Shown one piece after another: positions 44,431 through 54,343 of a stretch of 64,000 bases of DNA. Below the pieces are notes generated by a model. The model was given only the letters and a program-made list of their open reading frames with translations, was not told where the DNA came from and ran no database searches. Position 1 is the first letter of the stretch. Each line of letters begins with the position of its first letter. This DNA is from Smallanthus sonchifolius (lineage: Eukaryota; Streptophyta; Magnoliopsida; Asterales; Asteraceae), in the NCBI GenBank assembly GCA_023525975.1, contig CM042025.1, positions 2,371,001-2,435,000 on the forward strand. The letters run 5' to 3'. A program made the position numbers and the translations under genes.

Positions 44431-47004
44431 TCACCTTCCTTTTGGATCAACAATCTGCGAGAACGCGTTACCATCATCATCACTATCATAATCGTACTCA
44501 TCATCATCATCATCAAGATTCAACGTGTTCATATGCATAGCTATCATATCACTACTCTGAATCGGCACTTCCACCGTCCCGCCACCCGAAGAACCCGACT
44601 TCTCGTTTCTCATCTCTTCGCCCTTCGTTTCCTGTTTAAGCACAAACTCTAGAGTCCATAACACATCACCCATTGAGGGTCGTTCCATTCCGTGATCCGC
44701 TAAACACCGCAACGAGCAATCAGTAAACTTTTTAAACGAATCGGGTTTAATCATCCCTTTCAAATGTGGGTCCACCATCTCCTCCAATGTCCCTCTTCTC
44801 GCGGATTGCAATGCGAAGTCCGCTAAACTCACTTGCTCTTTCGGGAGATTCGGGTTCAAAGCGGGACGGGCGCATAACACCTCGAAAAGAACCACCCCGA
44901 ATGAGTAGACATCGGATTTTTCGGTTAACTGTTGCCTTCTGAAATACTCAGGATCCAAATACCCAAAACTACCCTTCACCACCGTGCTCACGTGGTTTTG
45001 GTTCAAATTCGGGCCCGTTTTCGACAACCCAAAATCCGATACTTTGGCGACCCAATTGTCGTCACATAAAATGTTGGTCGTTTTCACATCTCGATGGATG
45101 ATCGTGTACTTCGCTCCCGTGTGTAGGTAATGAAGCCCTTTCGCGGCCCCGACTAGGATATCGAGCCTTTGTTTCCACGAAAGAGTAATCTTGTTACCTT
45201 TGTAAAGATGTTCGCGTAACGTTCCTTTACCCATATAATCATACACCAAAACCATCTCGTTACCTTCTTCACAAAACCCGATTAACGAGACCAAATGCCG
45301 GTGTCTTAGCTTCGATAACATCTCGATTTCCGTCACAAACTCGTTAACGCCTTGCTCGGAAGACGGATTTGATCGTTTTATCGCGACTTTCATATTACCA
45401 TCGATTATCCCTTTGTACACTTTACCGAACCCCCCGACCCCGATAACATTACCCTCCTCAAAATTATTCGTCGCGCTTTTAATCTCGACTAACGAAAAGT
45501 ACCGACAATTGCACACTGCGTCCGACGATAGATTACTACCACATTGGCTTTTCCCGGACATGGTCGACTTGCTAGTCAAGTTCCCATACACCGGTAGCCA
45601 ACTAGTGACACCCGAATCCGACCCCGAGACCCGTTTCCTCCGACGAATCACGAATAACAAAACCATTGCCACCCCGATCGTGGCGGCACCGCCCATCGCC
45701 CCACCCACAACATGTTTGATCTGGATCGCGTTCGGGTCATACGCTTCCCGGTTCGCGATTAGTTGTTTCTGCATCATTTCCGACAGTACCGGATTTTTTC
45801 CCGCCAAATTCGATTTGGAATCACTGATTTTGAAAACTTCCAATCCGTTTAAAAGTATGTCATAAAATTCAGGTTTTAAATCAATATTAGTATGCAAAGT
45901 CACCCATAACTCTTCGTCACCGGACTTATCACCGACGTAAATCGCATAATCTTTTCTCGTCGGAATCCCTTTCCCGCCGGTCCACGCGATAATATCGGCG
46001 GTAGCGAAAGCGGTTTCGTTGTTCAAATATATCTCAAAAACCCTCTGATTAATCTTATCAATTTGATACTCACAGAAATGAAACCTAACAAGATAAGTAA
46101 AATTCGCATCCACCGGAAACAGCCACGTCACGTTACTTTGTTTATTAATATTCGGATCCGGACCTTGAGATCTCGCCGTCCGGTAAACTTCCGCCGGAGC
46201 TGTGGCCTCCGGCAACTCTTGGTAATCAATCGTAACATTAGCGATATGAGAAATCGTTCCGGCACCAAATATATACGGTGTGTCATCGTACCAACTCCTC
46301 ATTAATCCGCCGGAATCATTCGTCGGGGGAATATACTGCCCGCCGACGTTTAACCGGAACATATTCTGCATATTCGACGATACACCGTCGATCGTGCCGG
46401 AATTCTCCGCCACTCCGACCAATCCGGCTTGATCATCGAACAATTCCGGTTCGGTTATGAGTTCAATTCCGTTAACAAACGCAAACGATTTATCCGCCGG
46501 TTTAAATGTGACGGTGATTGAATCGGAATTAAAAGCGGCGAGAGAGAACTCTTTGATCAGGTACGCCTGCGAGAGAGCTTCGGCGGTTATAAACGCACTG
46601 AAATTTTTCAATAACGTGATTGAATTTGTCGTCACGACGGAATATGAATTCGAAACGTTGAAATTAGGGTAATCCGAAGGGTAGAAATGGAGGCGGAGGA
46701 TGTATCGGCTGGTGGAATTGACGTCGAATTTGTAAGAGGTTTCTCCGGTGAAGATTCTGGTGGTCATGTACGGTACGTCGGAGGACAGCGACGGGTCCTG
46801 TGTTAAGGCGGTTGATGAAACGGATTTGCCGCCGGCGACGAGGTATTTGGAGTCTGATTCCCATTTTCGGTTATCGGCGTCATTGCCACCGTCTTTTGAG
46901 CCACAGTTTAATGCTAAGGGGGCGGCGTAGGACGGCGGAGATAGGGTGAGGAAACTGGAAAGGAGATGTAGGTAAATAATTAGGGGAATTAAATTAGGGT
47001 TCAT
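44431..47004 (-). CDS. CrRLK1L receptor-like kinase (FERONIA/At5g38990 family)
   Basis: Members sense cell-wall state and RALF peptides at the plasma membrane. Intronless, 857 residues. Signal peptide 1-28; a malectin-like ectodomain about 30-395; transmembrane helix 432-453; kinase about 505-790 with GVGGFGKV (522-529), Lys543, HRD 637-639 and DFG 657-659. Intronless structure, YLDPEYFRRQQLTEKSDVYSFG and the C-terminal FSQIVDPKGR are family hallmarks. Unusual is a short Asp-rich run (831-844) just before that C-terminal motif. It is closest in general pattern to FERONIA and At5g38990-like members, but I do not assign an orthologue. Start: first ATG, followed by a hydrophobic N-terminus. Confidence 0.92.
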   Translation of the reverse strand: MNPNLIPLIIYLHLLSSFLTLSPPSYAAPLALNCGSKDGGNDADNRKWESDSKYLVAGGKSVSSTALTQDPSLSSDVPYMTTRIFTGETSYKFDVNSTSRYILRLHFYPSDYPNFNVSNSYSVVTTNSITLLKNFSAFITAEALSQAYLIKEFSLAAFNSDSITVTFKPADKSFAFVNGIELITEPELFDDQAGLVGVAENSGTIDGVSSNMQNMFRLNVGGQYIPPTNDSGGLMRSWYDDTPYIFGAGTISHIANVTIDYQELPEATAPAEVYRTARSQGPDPNINKQSNVTWLFPVDANFTYLVRFHFCEYQIDKINQRVFEIYLNNETAFATADIIAWTGGKGIPTRKDYAIYVGDKSGDEELWVTLHTNIDLKPEFYDILLNGLEVFKISDSKSNLAGKNPVLSEMMQKQLIANREAYDPNAIQIKHVVGGAMGGAATIGVAMVLLFVIRRRKRVSGSDSGVTSWLPVYGNLTSKSTMSGKSQCGSNLSSDAVCNCRYFSLVEIKSATNNFEEGNVIGVGGFGKVYKGIIDGNMKVAIKRSNPSSEQGVNEFVTEIEMLSKLRHRHLVSLIGFCEEGNEMVLVYDYMGKGTLREHLYKGNKITLSWKQRLDILVGAAKGLHYLHTGAKYTIIHRDVKTTNILCDDNWVAKVSDFGLSKTGPNLNQNHVSTVVKGSFGYLDPEYFRRQQLTEKSDVYSFGVVLFEVLCARPALNPNLPKEQVSLADFALQSARRGTLEEMVDPHLKGMIKPDSFKKFTDCSLRCLADHGMERPSMGDVLWTLEFVLKQETKGEEMRNEKSGSSGGGTVEVPIQSSDMIAMHMNTLNLDDDDDEYDYDSDDDGNAFSQIVDPKGR

Positions 47005-47591
47005 GATATGTTAAATTAATGGCGTAGAAGATGAGGTTTAAAGATTTTAGATTTCACAAATCATATGCAGAATCTTTCTTTCTGGTTGTTGTAATCAAAG
47101 AATGAATAAGAGTGAAAATCGCAAATGGGGATTATGATTTTTATATTAATTTAAAAAAAGAAAATTACAGATATCGTGATTTATATTTATACCATTTTCA
47201 AGTTGATTCATTTTAATAAAAAAAATTTAAGGTATCATCCTTTATGTTTAAATTTGTTGCAGCTTACGTCCTTTGGTCTAACGGACGTTAAATTTTTCAG
47301 TTAACTCTAGTCATGTGCCACTCACATGAGGGCAAAATAGTCTTTACATCTTTTAAAGTACTATTTGTGTAATTAACTTAATGTTTTTTATATATAAACA
47401 TAAATAATAAAGCCTCACTCTCCTCTATCTCTCTCAAACCTGATGCCCACCACCGCCAAACACCACCACCAAACACCACCACCACCACCAGCCGACCACC
47501 GCACAACCCCCTTCTCTGATCTGAGCACCACCACCGCCCTAGCATCACCATCGCCATAAACCACCCTCCTTTTACCCACCCAGACCCACCA

Positions 47592-48158
47592 TCTATCATC
47601 TGATATTACATCAACCCATTTCTGTCCCGGGTTACCCGACCCGGGAGTGACCTCTCTGTCAGCATATATCGCCATAACCATGTTCCTTGAGAAGTTGCCA
47701 ATAATAACCGAAGCAAAACCATAACCCGTCGGAGAAAACAACTTATCCAAAGCCCTATCGGAAAAACTTGGACCCGGATGGGTATTCGGAGCCTCAATTT
47801 GGTAACCCAGTGAAATCCCCATCGTTAAAGCCCTTGTAACCCTAACGACGGAGTCTGAAAACTCATCGGATTTGGTGATTTTGAACACTTGCTTCAAACT
47901 ACCAGGGATTTGATCGGAATCTGATTGGATAAATTCTTTCAAATCCCTAGAAATTACGCCTAATGTCTCGGCGGAATCACCGAAAAATTCGGTAATTGAA
48001 GATAATGCGGATAAGACCTTCATCGCTCAGTCTCTGTTCTTGACGACGGACGGCAAATTACAGACTCTGTAAGCACCGTAAGTTGAAAACCCTAGGGCTC
48101 CGAGGAGGAGAATCCATTTCTTTCTTTTGATGGCGTAATCTAAACCTTCGTTTATCAT
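47592..48158 (-). pseudogene. Captured fragment of a PHLOEM PROTEIN 2-LIKE A10-type gene
   Basis: Reading minus-strand from ATG 48158, the start MINEGLDYAIKRKKWILLLG and the later SAETLGVISRDLKEFIQSDS and SLKQVFKITKSDEFSDS match the N-terminal part of the plant protein annotated PHLOEM PROTEIN 2-LIKE A10 (homology from memory). A TGA at 48029-48027 breaks the frame after about 43 codons; it then reopens at Met 48023 for a further 144 codons up to near 47592, where the MULE arm begins. The region lacks the C-terminal half of the parent. It sits between MULE arms, so it is best read as transduplicated sequence. Confidence 0.65.
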
Positions 48159-48459
48159 GTTTAGATCCGTAGAACACGCTTTTCAAACAATTCGCAAGAT
48201 GATTTGGTTTTTATGGGTTTGGTAAATCGAAGTTATTGACCTATGGGCTAGGGTTTGTATCGTAATCATGTGTAAAATGATAAAGGGAGGGTGGTTTATG
48301 GCGGTGGTGGTGCTCAGATCGAAGGAGGGGGTTGTGCGGTGGTCGGCTAGTGGTGGTGGTGTTTGGCGGTGGTGGGCATCAGGTTTGAGTGAGAGAGAGA
48401 GAGAGAGGAGAGAGGGGCTTTATTATTTATGTTTATATATATATAAATATATATATATA

Positions 48460-48846
48460 GAGGCATGTTCTTTTGAGAACCAACTATATGTTGAGAACCG
48501 GAAAAATCGCACAAAACGTGTACATGTCGCTTTAGTGAAAAAAGTAAAATTCAACAACAATGTTTTATTTATCTCTTCCCACTCTTAGTTTGAGTTTATC
48601 TCCTCTCTCTTGAATTTTTTTAAGAAAAGTATAAAAATATGCATATATGCATTCATTTGTGCATATAGTGTGAGTGCATGTATGCATTTAAAAAAACGAC
48701 TATAAATTCGAGGTCTTTTAAAACCAAACCTTAAACATATTGAAATGTACATGAATTCTAGTCAATTTATATTATAAATAGAGGAAGAGTTAATGTGGTT
48801 CTCACGGTTCTAAACATATTGTTGGTTCTCAAAAGAACATACCCCT
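48460..48846. mobile_element. MITE nested in the MULE right arm
   Basis: Ends AGGCATGTTCTTTTGAGAAC and its inverse (GGTTCTCAAAAGAACAT, ACCCCT) form inverted repeats of over 30 bp. It sits in a TATATA run on both sides. The undisturbed MULE arm sequence resumes on either side. Confidence 0.75.
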
Positions 48847-49087
48847 ATATATATATATATAACATTAAGTTAATTACACAAATAGTCCTTTAAAAGATGG
48901 AGAGACTATTTTGCCCTAATGTGGTGGCACATGACTAGAGTTAACTGAAAAATTTAACGTCTGTTAGGCCAAAGGACGTAATCCGTAACAAATTTAAACG
49001 TAAAGGATGATACCTGATATTTTTTTTGCCAAAGGACTAAATCTGAAAAAGGGTATAAACATAAAGGACAATATATGTAATTTACTC

Positions 49088-50062
49088 ATTTAAAAATAAA
49101 AAATAAAAAAATAATACACTAAATCATAAATTTTTAAACCGCGTAAGTTTTCTTTCTTTAAGTTGTTTTTAAAACGGAGTTTGTCCAACGGGTTCGAGTT
49201 TGATTTCATACCTCAATCCGATCTCAATTTCTTTATCTGGGTTTAATCGTTTCTTCCTGGTTTTCTTCATCTGAAGAGCTGATATTGGTACCACAAATTT
49301 TTGTTTTTGATTGATTCTTGGTTTTTTATTTTTGCGTAACTTTACTTTTTCAACTTGTTAATATAGATAGTAGACTTAGATATTGTGTTTTTGTATTGAA
49401 TTCTTTGAATTAGATGCAGACGGTTTTGAGAAAAATACATATAGAGAACGCACATCTGCTCTCACTTTAATTTGGAGGTTTTGTTCTTTCATTTATTTTT
49501 TTTAAATGGCCCGTTCTGACCTGTACCATATTTTGTCAAAAACCCATCCTGACCCAAACCCGTCTTGACCCGTCACCCGCCCCGCCCAGCCCATCTTGCT
49601 ATGTCTAGTTAGTATATTTTACCTTTAGTGTGAAGAAGCTTCTGATTCAGAGTTTTTTTTATTTATTTTAATTGATCAGAATCTTTTTTTACGTATTGGC
49701 CGAACCCGTTTTGACCCGGACTCATTTTGCTCAAAACCTGTTTTGGCCCGAACTTATTTTGCTCATAACCCGTATTGAACCCAACCCATTCTGACCCGAA
49801 CCTGCGACCCGCCCAGTTTGCCAGGCTTATGTATCATCATGCGAAAATATATAGTCTCACTAGTTACGATTTATATTATCAAGAAGTATTATAACATAAC
49901 TTTGGTACGTCATCCGATACGTCCAATGGCAACTGCTTGCTTGATTAATCTATACTAAGTTTCAGTTAACTATTATTAACGAAATTAAGTATTAATTACT
50001 GATAAATAGTGATTTTAAGGGTAACCAATATAGAAGATCTAAAACTTGTAGACCGTACATAA
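49088..50062. other. Intergenic with degenerate GACCCG repeats
   Basis: Between about 49500 and 49830 the phrase ACCCGTTTTGACCC and variants recur many times, as in arms of common plant hAT MITEs, without clear ends. No gene is recognised in the rest. Confidence 0.4.
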
Positions 50063-50070
50063 TACCACAT

Positions 50071-50377
50071 CAGAGGTGGCTCAGCGGCATGTGCGGCATG
50101 TGCCGTCGCGCAGGGCACGTAATTTTCAAGGGGTCTAAAATTTTTAAAATATATATATATATATATATTATATAAAGTTATATTTTATAAAAAGTTTAAA
50201 CCCATTAAACTATAAAATTTTTATAAAAAACTATAAGTTTTGTTTATCTTTTTATTACATTTATTTCTATATAATCGGATTTTTTTATATGATTAAATTT
50301 TTTTGATTATAAGTTCATATTCTATGATTCTTTCTCTGTAGTCGCGGTGGGCATTTGAAATCTCGCAGACGCCTGTG
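50071..50377. mobile_element. hAT-type MITE
   Basis: Starts CAGAGGTGGCTC and ends GACGCCTGTG, and is flanked by a perfect 8-bp duplication TACCACAT at 50063-50070 and 50378-50385. It is 307 bp, with AT-rich core and GC-rich ends, and resembles the CAGGGGCGG-type MITE at 4503. Confidence 0.8.
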
Positions 50378-50533
50378 TACCACATACAATATGTTTTTGG
50401 TAATTTTAATCATTTTGTTCGTTCCATTACATGGGACCATTGATGTGTCGCAATCGACCGTATCCCATCTTTTAACATTTTGCTTTTCAGATACTTTTTT
50501 ATGAGAGTATGAAAACTAATCAAAGGGAAATAA

Positions 50534-50843
50534 GAGTCGTGGGAGTGGTACCCTCCAACCTAAAGTATTCTTCTAAATTAGACAAATTAAAAGATGACAC
50601 TTCATTTAACCAAACTACCATCTTAAAGTATCTTTCATGGTGAGAGTGGTACCCTTCAACCCTCCTAATTTTTTTATTTTTTCAACGGCTACTTTATCGT
50701 TCAATTTCTAAACTTTCATCGGGTTCATATACCCGCTATGCCTACCCGCCCACATGTACCCGTTGGTACCCACCAAGCTTGCGGCGGTGCACTAGTCTAA
50801 CCGCCTTCTACCCTCCTTGAAGCCGCCTTCCACTCCCACACCC
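50534..50843. mobile_element. PIF/Harbinger-type MITE, copy 2
   Basis: Contains GTGGGAGTGGTACCCTCC at the left and CCACTCCCACACCC at the right with TAA on both sides (50531-50533, 50844-50846). The interior aligns by eye with the copy at 9094-9386 (CAACGGCTA, CCGCCTTC and GTACCC motifs in the same order). Confidence 0.7.
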
Positions 50844-51021
50844 TAACGAGAAAGTATATTTTTTGTGTTAGTGTAGTTATGTTTTCTATGCGAGAGAAAA
50901 CTCCCAATGGAAAGTTTTGGAATATATTTTGTATAAAACTTTAATTCTGAATATATTACCTTAACCTTTTGATTAATTCTAAACTTTATGTTTTATTGAA
51001 TAGATCTCTTAATAGAAAATT

Positions 51022-51392
51022 GATCTAATTGCACAAATGGTCCATGTGGTTTGATCAAATTGCATATTTGGACTACATGTTTTATAAATTGCAAATTTAG
51101 CCTAAATTTGTGTGATCTGGTTGCGTATTTAGCCCCTGATGTTAGCACCAACTAGTTTTTAACGGATAATTAGCCCATGTGACTTACGATTGTCAACTTA
51201 ACCCTGAAAATGATTTTAACTCATTTTAGAGTTAAATCTCAAATCGTAACTCACGTGGATTTCCGTTAAAAACTATATGGTGTTAACGTCAGGGCTAAAG
51301 ACGCAACTAAGTCACAAATTTTTTTAGCTAAATTTATAATGTTTAAAACATGGAATTTGATCAAACCGGAGGACCATTTGTGGAATCAACTC
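51022..51392. mobile_element. MULE-like foldback MITE
   Basis: The two halves are long inverted repeats (for example CACAAATGGTCC and GGACCATTTGTG, then GGTTTGATCAAATT and its inverse). A perfect 9-bp duplication TAGAAAATT lies at 51013-51021 and 51393-51401, the size typical of Mutator superfamily insertion. Confidence 0.75.
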
Positions 51393-51401
51393 TAGAAAAT
51401 T

Positions 51402-52387
51402 TAATCGGATTAAATATTAAAGAACCTCTCAAACCTTCCGCCCATGCTCAAATATGAGAAGATTAATATATAAAGATTAAAGAAAGAAAACGTTTTGTAC
51501 TATCTGTCTGATAACCAAACTACTTTTGACACAAACTAACCAATTTTATATATTAAGCATTAAAGATTAAAGATACTATTATAAAATTAACAACTTCCTT
51601 TCTGATTATCCTTTTAGTTTAATATGTTTTTGGTATACCTTGAAAAGTTGTTAAATATACAAGAAAAATTTGTTAACAAACAACATACTTGGTGTTACCC
51701 ATATGCTTTTTTTTTAATAAGAATAACTAATTTTCTACGCATTTTTATATTTGAGTGTTTACTTCATAAAAGTTTTAACCTTTATAGTAATACAGTTATA
51801 TAAAATATATATTCATGTACTATACTACTATTGAGAATACAATAAATAATCGTTCTCATGATTCTCTTCTTATTTTTTAGAATATACAATGTTGTCATAT
51901 CAAGCAAAAAAAACAAGTTTTGCATTATTAATAATCTGTGTATAAAAAGGAGAAAATCATGAAAAGAATTAGTTTTTTTTATATATTTATACGTTAACTT
52001 TGATTTCAAATAAGTTTTTACATGTATATCTATGAAATACATGCACTTATTATTTTTTTAAATGTCTGGTTTAAAAAACAACTTTTGCATTATTACAGTA
52101 TTAATCTATGCATAAATAGAGATAGTCACGAAAATAATTATTAGTCTACTTTATATTCACTTATAATCATAACTTCTTGAACGTATACAATTGACTAATT
52201 TTTTTTATTTATACGTGAAAATATTACCACAAATCTAGTTTATTTTAAAAAAACCGTCAGGTTAATCTTGAAATTTGTATAACTCATAGCTATAAAAATA
52301 TAACTCGGTATGATATTATATGTTTAATAACGTATATAATTAATCACATGATTTCCTCTAAAACAATACAAAAGTCAAACCAAAATC
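51402..52387. other. AT-rich intergenic, nothing recognised
   Basis: About 1 kb of very AT-rich DNA with a repeated phrase (TTTTGCATTATTA / AATCTATGCATAAA near 51920-51940 and 52083-52120). No gene. Confidence 0.5.
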
Positions 52388-52517
52388 CAATATTGCTTTC
52401 TCCTACGAAACATGACCCAATTGCGTGTATCATACCATCGAGCCTTCTGATTCAATATTGCTTTCTCCTACGAAACATGACCCAATTGCGTGTATCATAC
52501 CATCGAGCCTTCTGATT
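52388..52517 (+). repeat. Perfect 65-bp tandem duplication
   Basis: Two identical 65-bp units, 52388-52452 and 52453-52517, starting CAATATTGCTTTCTCCTACG. The unit spans the left flank and head of the SINE that follows. Confidence 0.95.
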
Positions 52518-52718
52518 GAGTAGTAGCCTCATGACTTTTAAAATAGGAGGTCATGAGTTCGAGTCTTGCTTGGGACAAAATATTTCAGATTGAGCTAAGG
52601 GGTTTTCACAGTTGTGGGTTTCCTCCTGAAAGTGGGGTGAGGACTCTGGGCCTGATTAAGATAACAAAGTCCCCTAATCACTAGATTATCTGCCGTCCAA
52701 AAAATAATAAAAATTGAA
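52499..52718 (+). mobile_element. tRNA-derived SINE
   Basis: A-box-like segment TAGTAGCCTCATGAC and B-box GAGTTCGAGTCTTGC (about 52557-52571), followed by a body ending near an AATAATAAAAATT tail. GTGTATCAT at 52490-52498 and 52719-52727 is a candidate 9-bp duplication. Confidence 0.65.
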
Positions 52719-52727
52719 GTGTATCAT

Positions 52728-53058
52728 GGTGACCTTCTACATCAATATTACATCGTTGTTGCACCTTTCAAGCAAGTTCCCTATAGTCAAATGTGCAAGC
52801 AACATCATGACCATAATTATTGTTTCCTTTTTCTCGTACATCCTGAAATCGAATTTGGATACTATTAAATAATTAAATAGCATACATAAGATAACGATAA
52901 TAACCCATAACAAATAAAATAAAATTTTCAACTATATACATTAAATATTATTGATTATGCACATAAGTTAATATTAATTAATTTATGTAACTATTATAAA
53001 AATTAATACATAAAATATATTTTTAACTTAATAAAATAAGATATTAAAATAGTGTACA
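52728..53058. other. AT-rich intergenic
   Basis: No gene, RNA or bounded repeat recognised. Confidence 0.4.
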
Positions 53059-53072
53059 AGATAAATTCTTTT

Positions 53073-53255
53073 GCCATCAGGCCTTTGGTCTGGTGGTCAG
53101 AGAGTTTTGTCATAAGGTTTTCCTTCTGTGGAGGTCTCAGGTTCAATCCTCACAAGGTGCACTTCATAATTTCAGGAACATCCTCTGTGACAGGACTTGA
53201 ACGCTGGGCTAGGTGGGGTTAGCGACATCCTAACCGACATGCCGTTCTAAAAAAA
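53073..53255 (+). mobile_element. tRNA-derived SINE with 14-bp duplication
   Basis: A-box region TCTGGTGGTCAGAG and B-box GGTTCAATCC (53131-53140), A-rich tail at the end, and a perfect 14-bp direct repeat AGATAAATTCTTTT at 53059-53072 and 53256-53269. The head resembles the SINE relic on the minus strand near 3728-3870. Confidence 0.88.
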
Positions 53256-53269
53256 AGATAAATTCTTTT

Positions 53270-54343
53270 AGGTCTCAGAACTTTTTAGAGTTGATTTTGA
53301 AAGGACATGATGTTATTTTCCTCTTTCTAAGATGATATTATCTTTGAAGTTTATATAAGAGAAAAAAATACTCTTAAAACATATTAGAAAATAACTTTCC
53401 GCCAAGTTTATCAAAAAGTTGTTGAATGAAACATGTTAAATTAGAGGCGAACATGGTTCGGCTCAGTTCGATTATGGGTCAAAATCAAACATATAATCGA
53501 TATTTTGATTTTTATAACCGGTCGATTTTGGTTCTCTAATTTCTCTTTCTGAAGCAACTATAACGGATGGGCAGCTTCCCTACACGCTGGGGGTTTTTGT
53601 TTGATTTTGAGAAGAGTGAGTGTGCTTACTTTTCGATCTTTCTCCCCTTAACGCACAAGCACTAAGCAAGTAAACTATTTTTCTTCTTCTCTTTTGTCCT
53701 TTTTTTTCTTGAAAAAGAATCCAGATATCTCCAATAACAGTTCGGTTAACCGCCTGTTTTGGACGTAGTTGATTCAAACTTTATTCAATTAATAAATCCA
53801 ATTACATTTTAGGTCAAACAAAAATCAACAAACATATAAATGTATAAAAGAGAATGAGAGATAAATAACATGTTATTTTAAAAAAAAACTGTAACAAAAG
53901 TTTTACGATATAACATATTATTATAAAAGATATAAAAGTTGGTTTCAGTACGGTTTATTCGGCTAACTCAGTTATTTATACACATATAACCATAATAAAA
54001 AATGAGGTCTTTTTAAGCCTGAGGTATATATAAACCATAAGCAAATCATAAAAATCGAGTAAGAAAAAAATCTCAATTTTCTCTAAGTTTATATTTTTAT
54101 AAAAACTAAATTAATTTATAAAAAAAAAAAAAAAATGGGCTCATGTTAAGTGTGCTCCAAAATGGAAAAACCTAATTTAGAGAGGGTAAATGAAATCCAA
54201 CCAATAAAAGTGGAGTGGTTGACTTCGTAAACTCAGCTAGCTGCTTATGTGTGTATAATGCAACACACACTCCACCTCACCGACACCTCTCTGTCTTTTC
54301 CCCTCCTTATCTCCACCCCCATCAAACCCTACCTTATCCGCCA
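53270..54343. other. GUN1 upstream region with hAT-like relic
   Basis: A broken hAT-like MITE with GGTTCGGCTCAGTTCGATTA-type arms (related to 16198-16491) spans roughly 53455-53960. The sequence from about 54100 is probably promoter and 5' UTR; CCAATAAAAG at 54199 is a possible promoter element. No other gene was seen. Confidence 0.4.

Larger units (their letters stand above)
47160..49087. mobile_element. Pack-MULE-type element with long inverted repeats
   Basis: The left end (GAAAATTACAGATATCG...) is mirrored at the right end (...TATGTAATTTACTC). The inverted arms of about 420 bp each contain AAAGGACNNNATCTG and CCACCACC-type units, and ATTTAAAAA flanks both sides (47149-47157, 49088-49096), a fit to the 9-bp MULE target duplication though in AT-rich DNA. 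Between the arms (about 47592-48250) lies a captured host-gene segment. The right arm is interrupted by a MITE at 48460-48846. No transposase is encoded, so mobility would need a helper. A sister element lies in the GUN1 gene at 58149-59584. Confidence 0.7.

Noticed and set aside
54215..54343. GUN1 reading frame extends 43 codons upstream of 54344
   Set aside because: The upstream codon is GTG, not ATG, and the ATG at 54344 gives the MASSTPP start that resembles the GUN1 N-terminus; the upstream part is likely 5' UTR.
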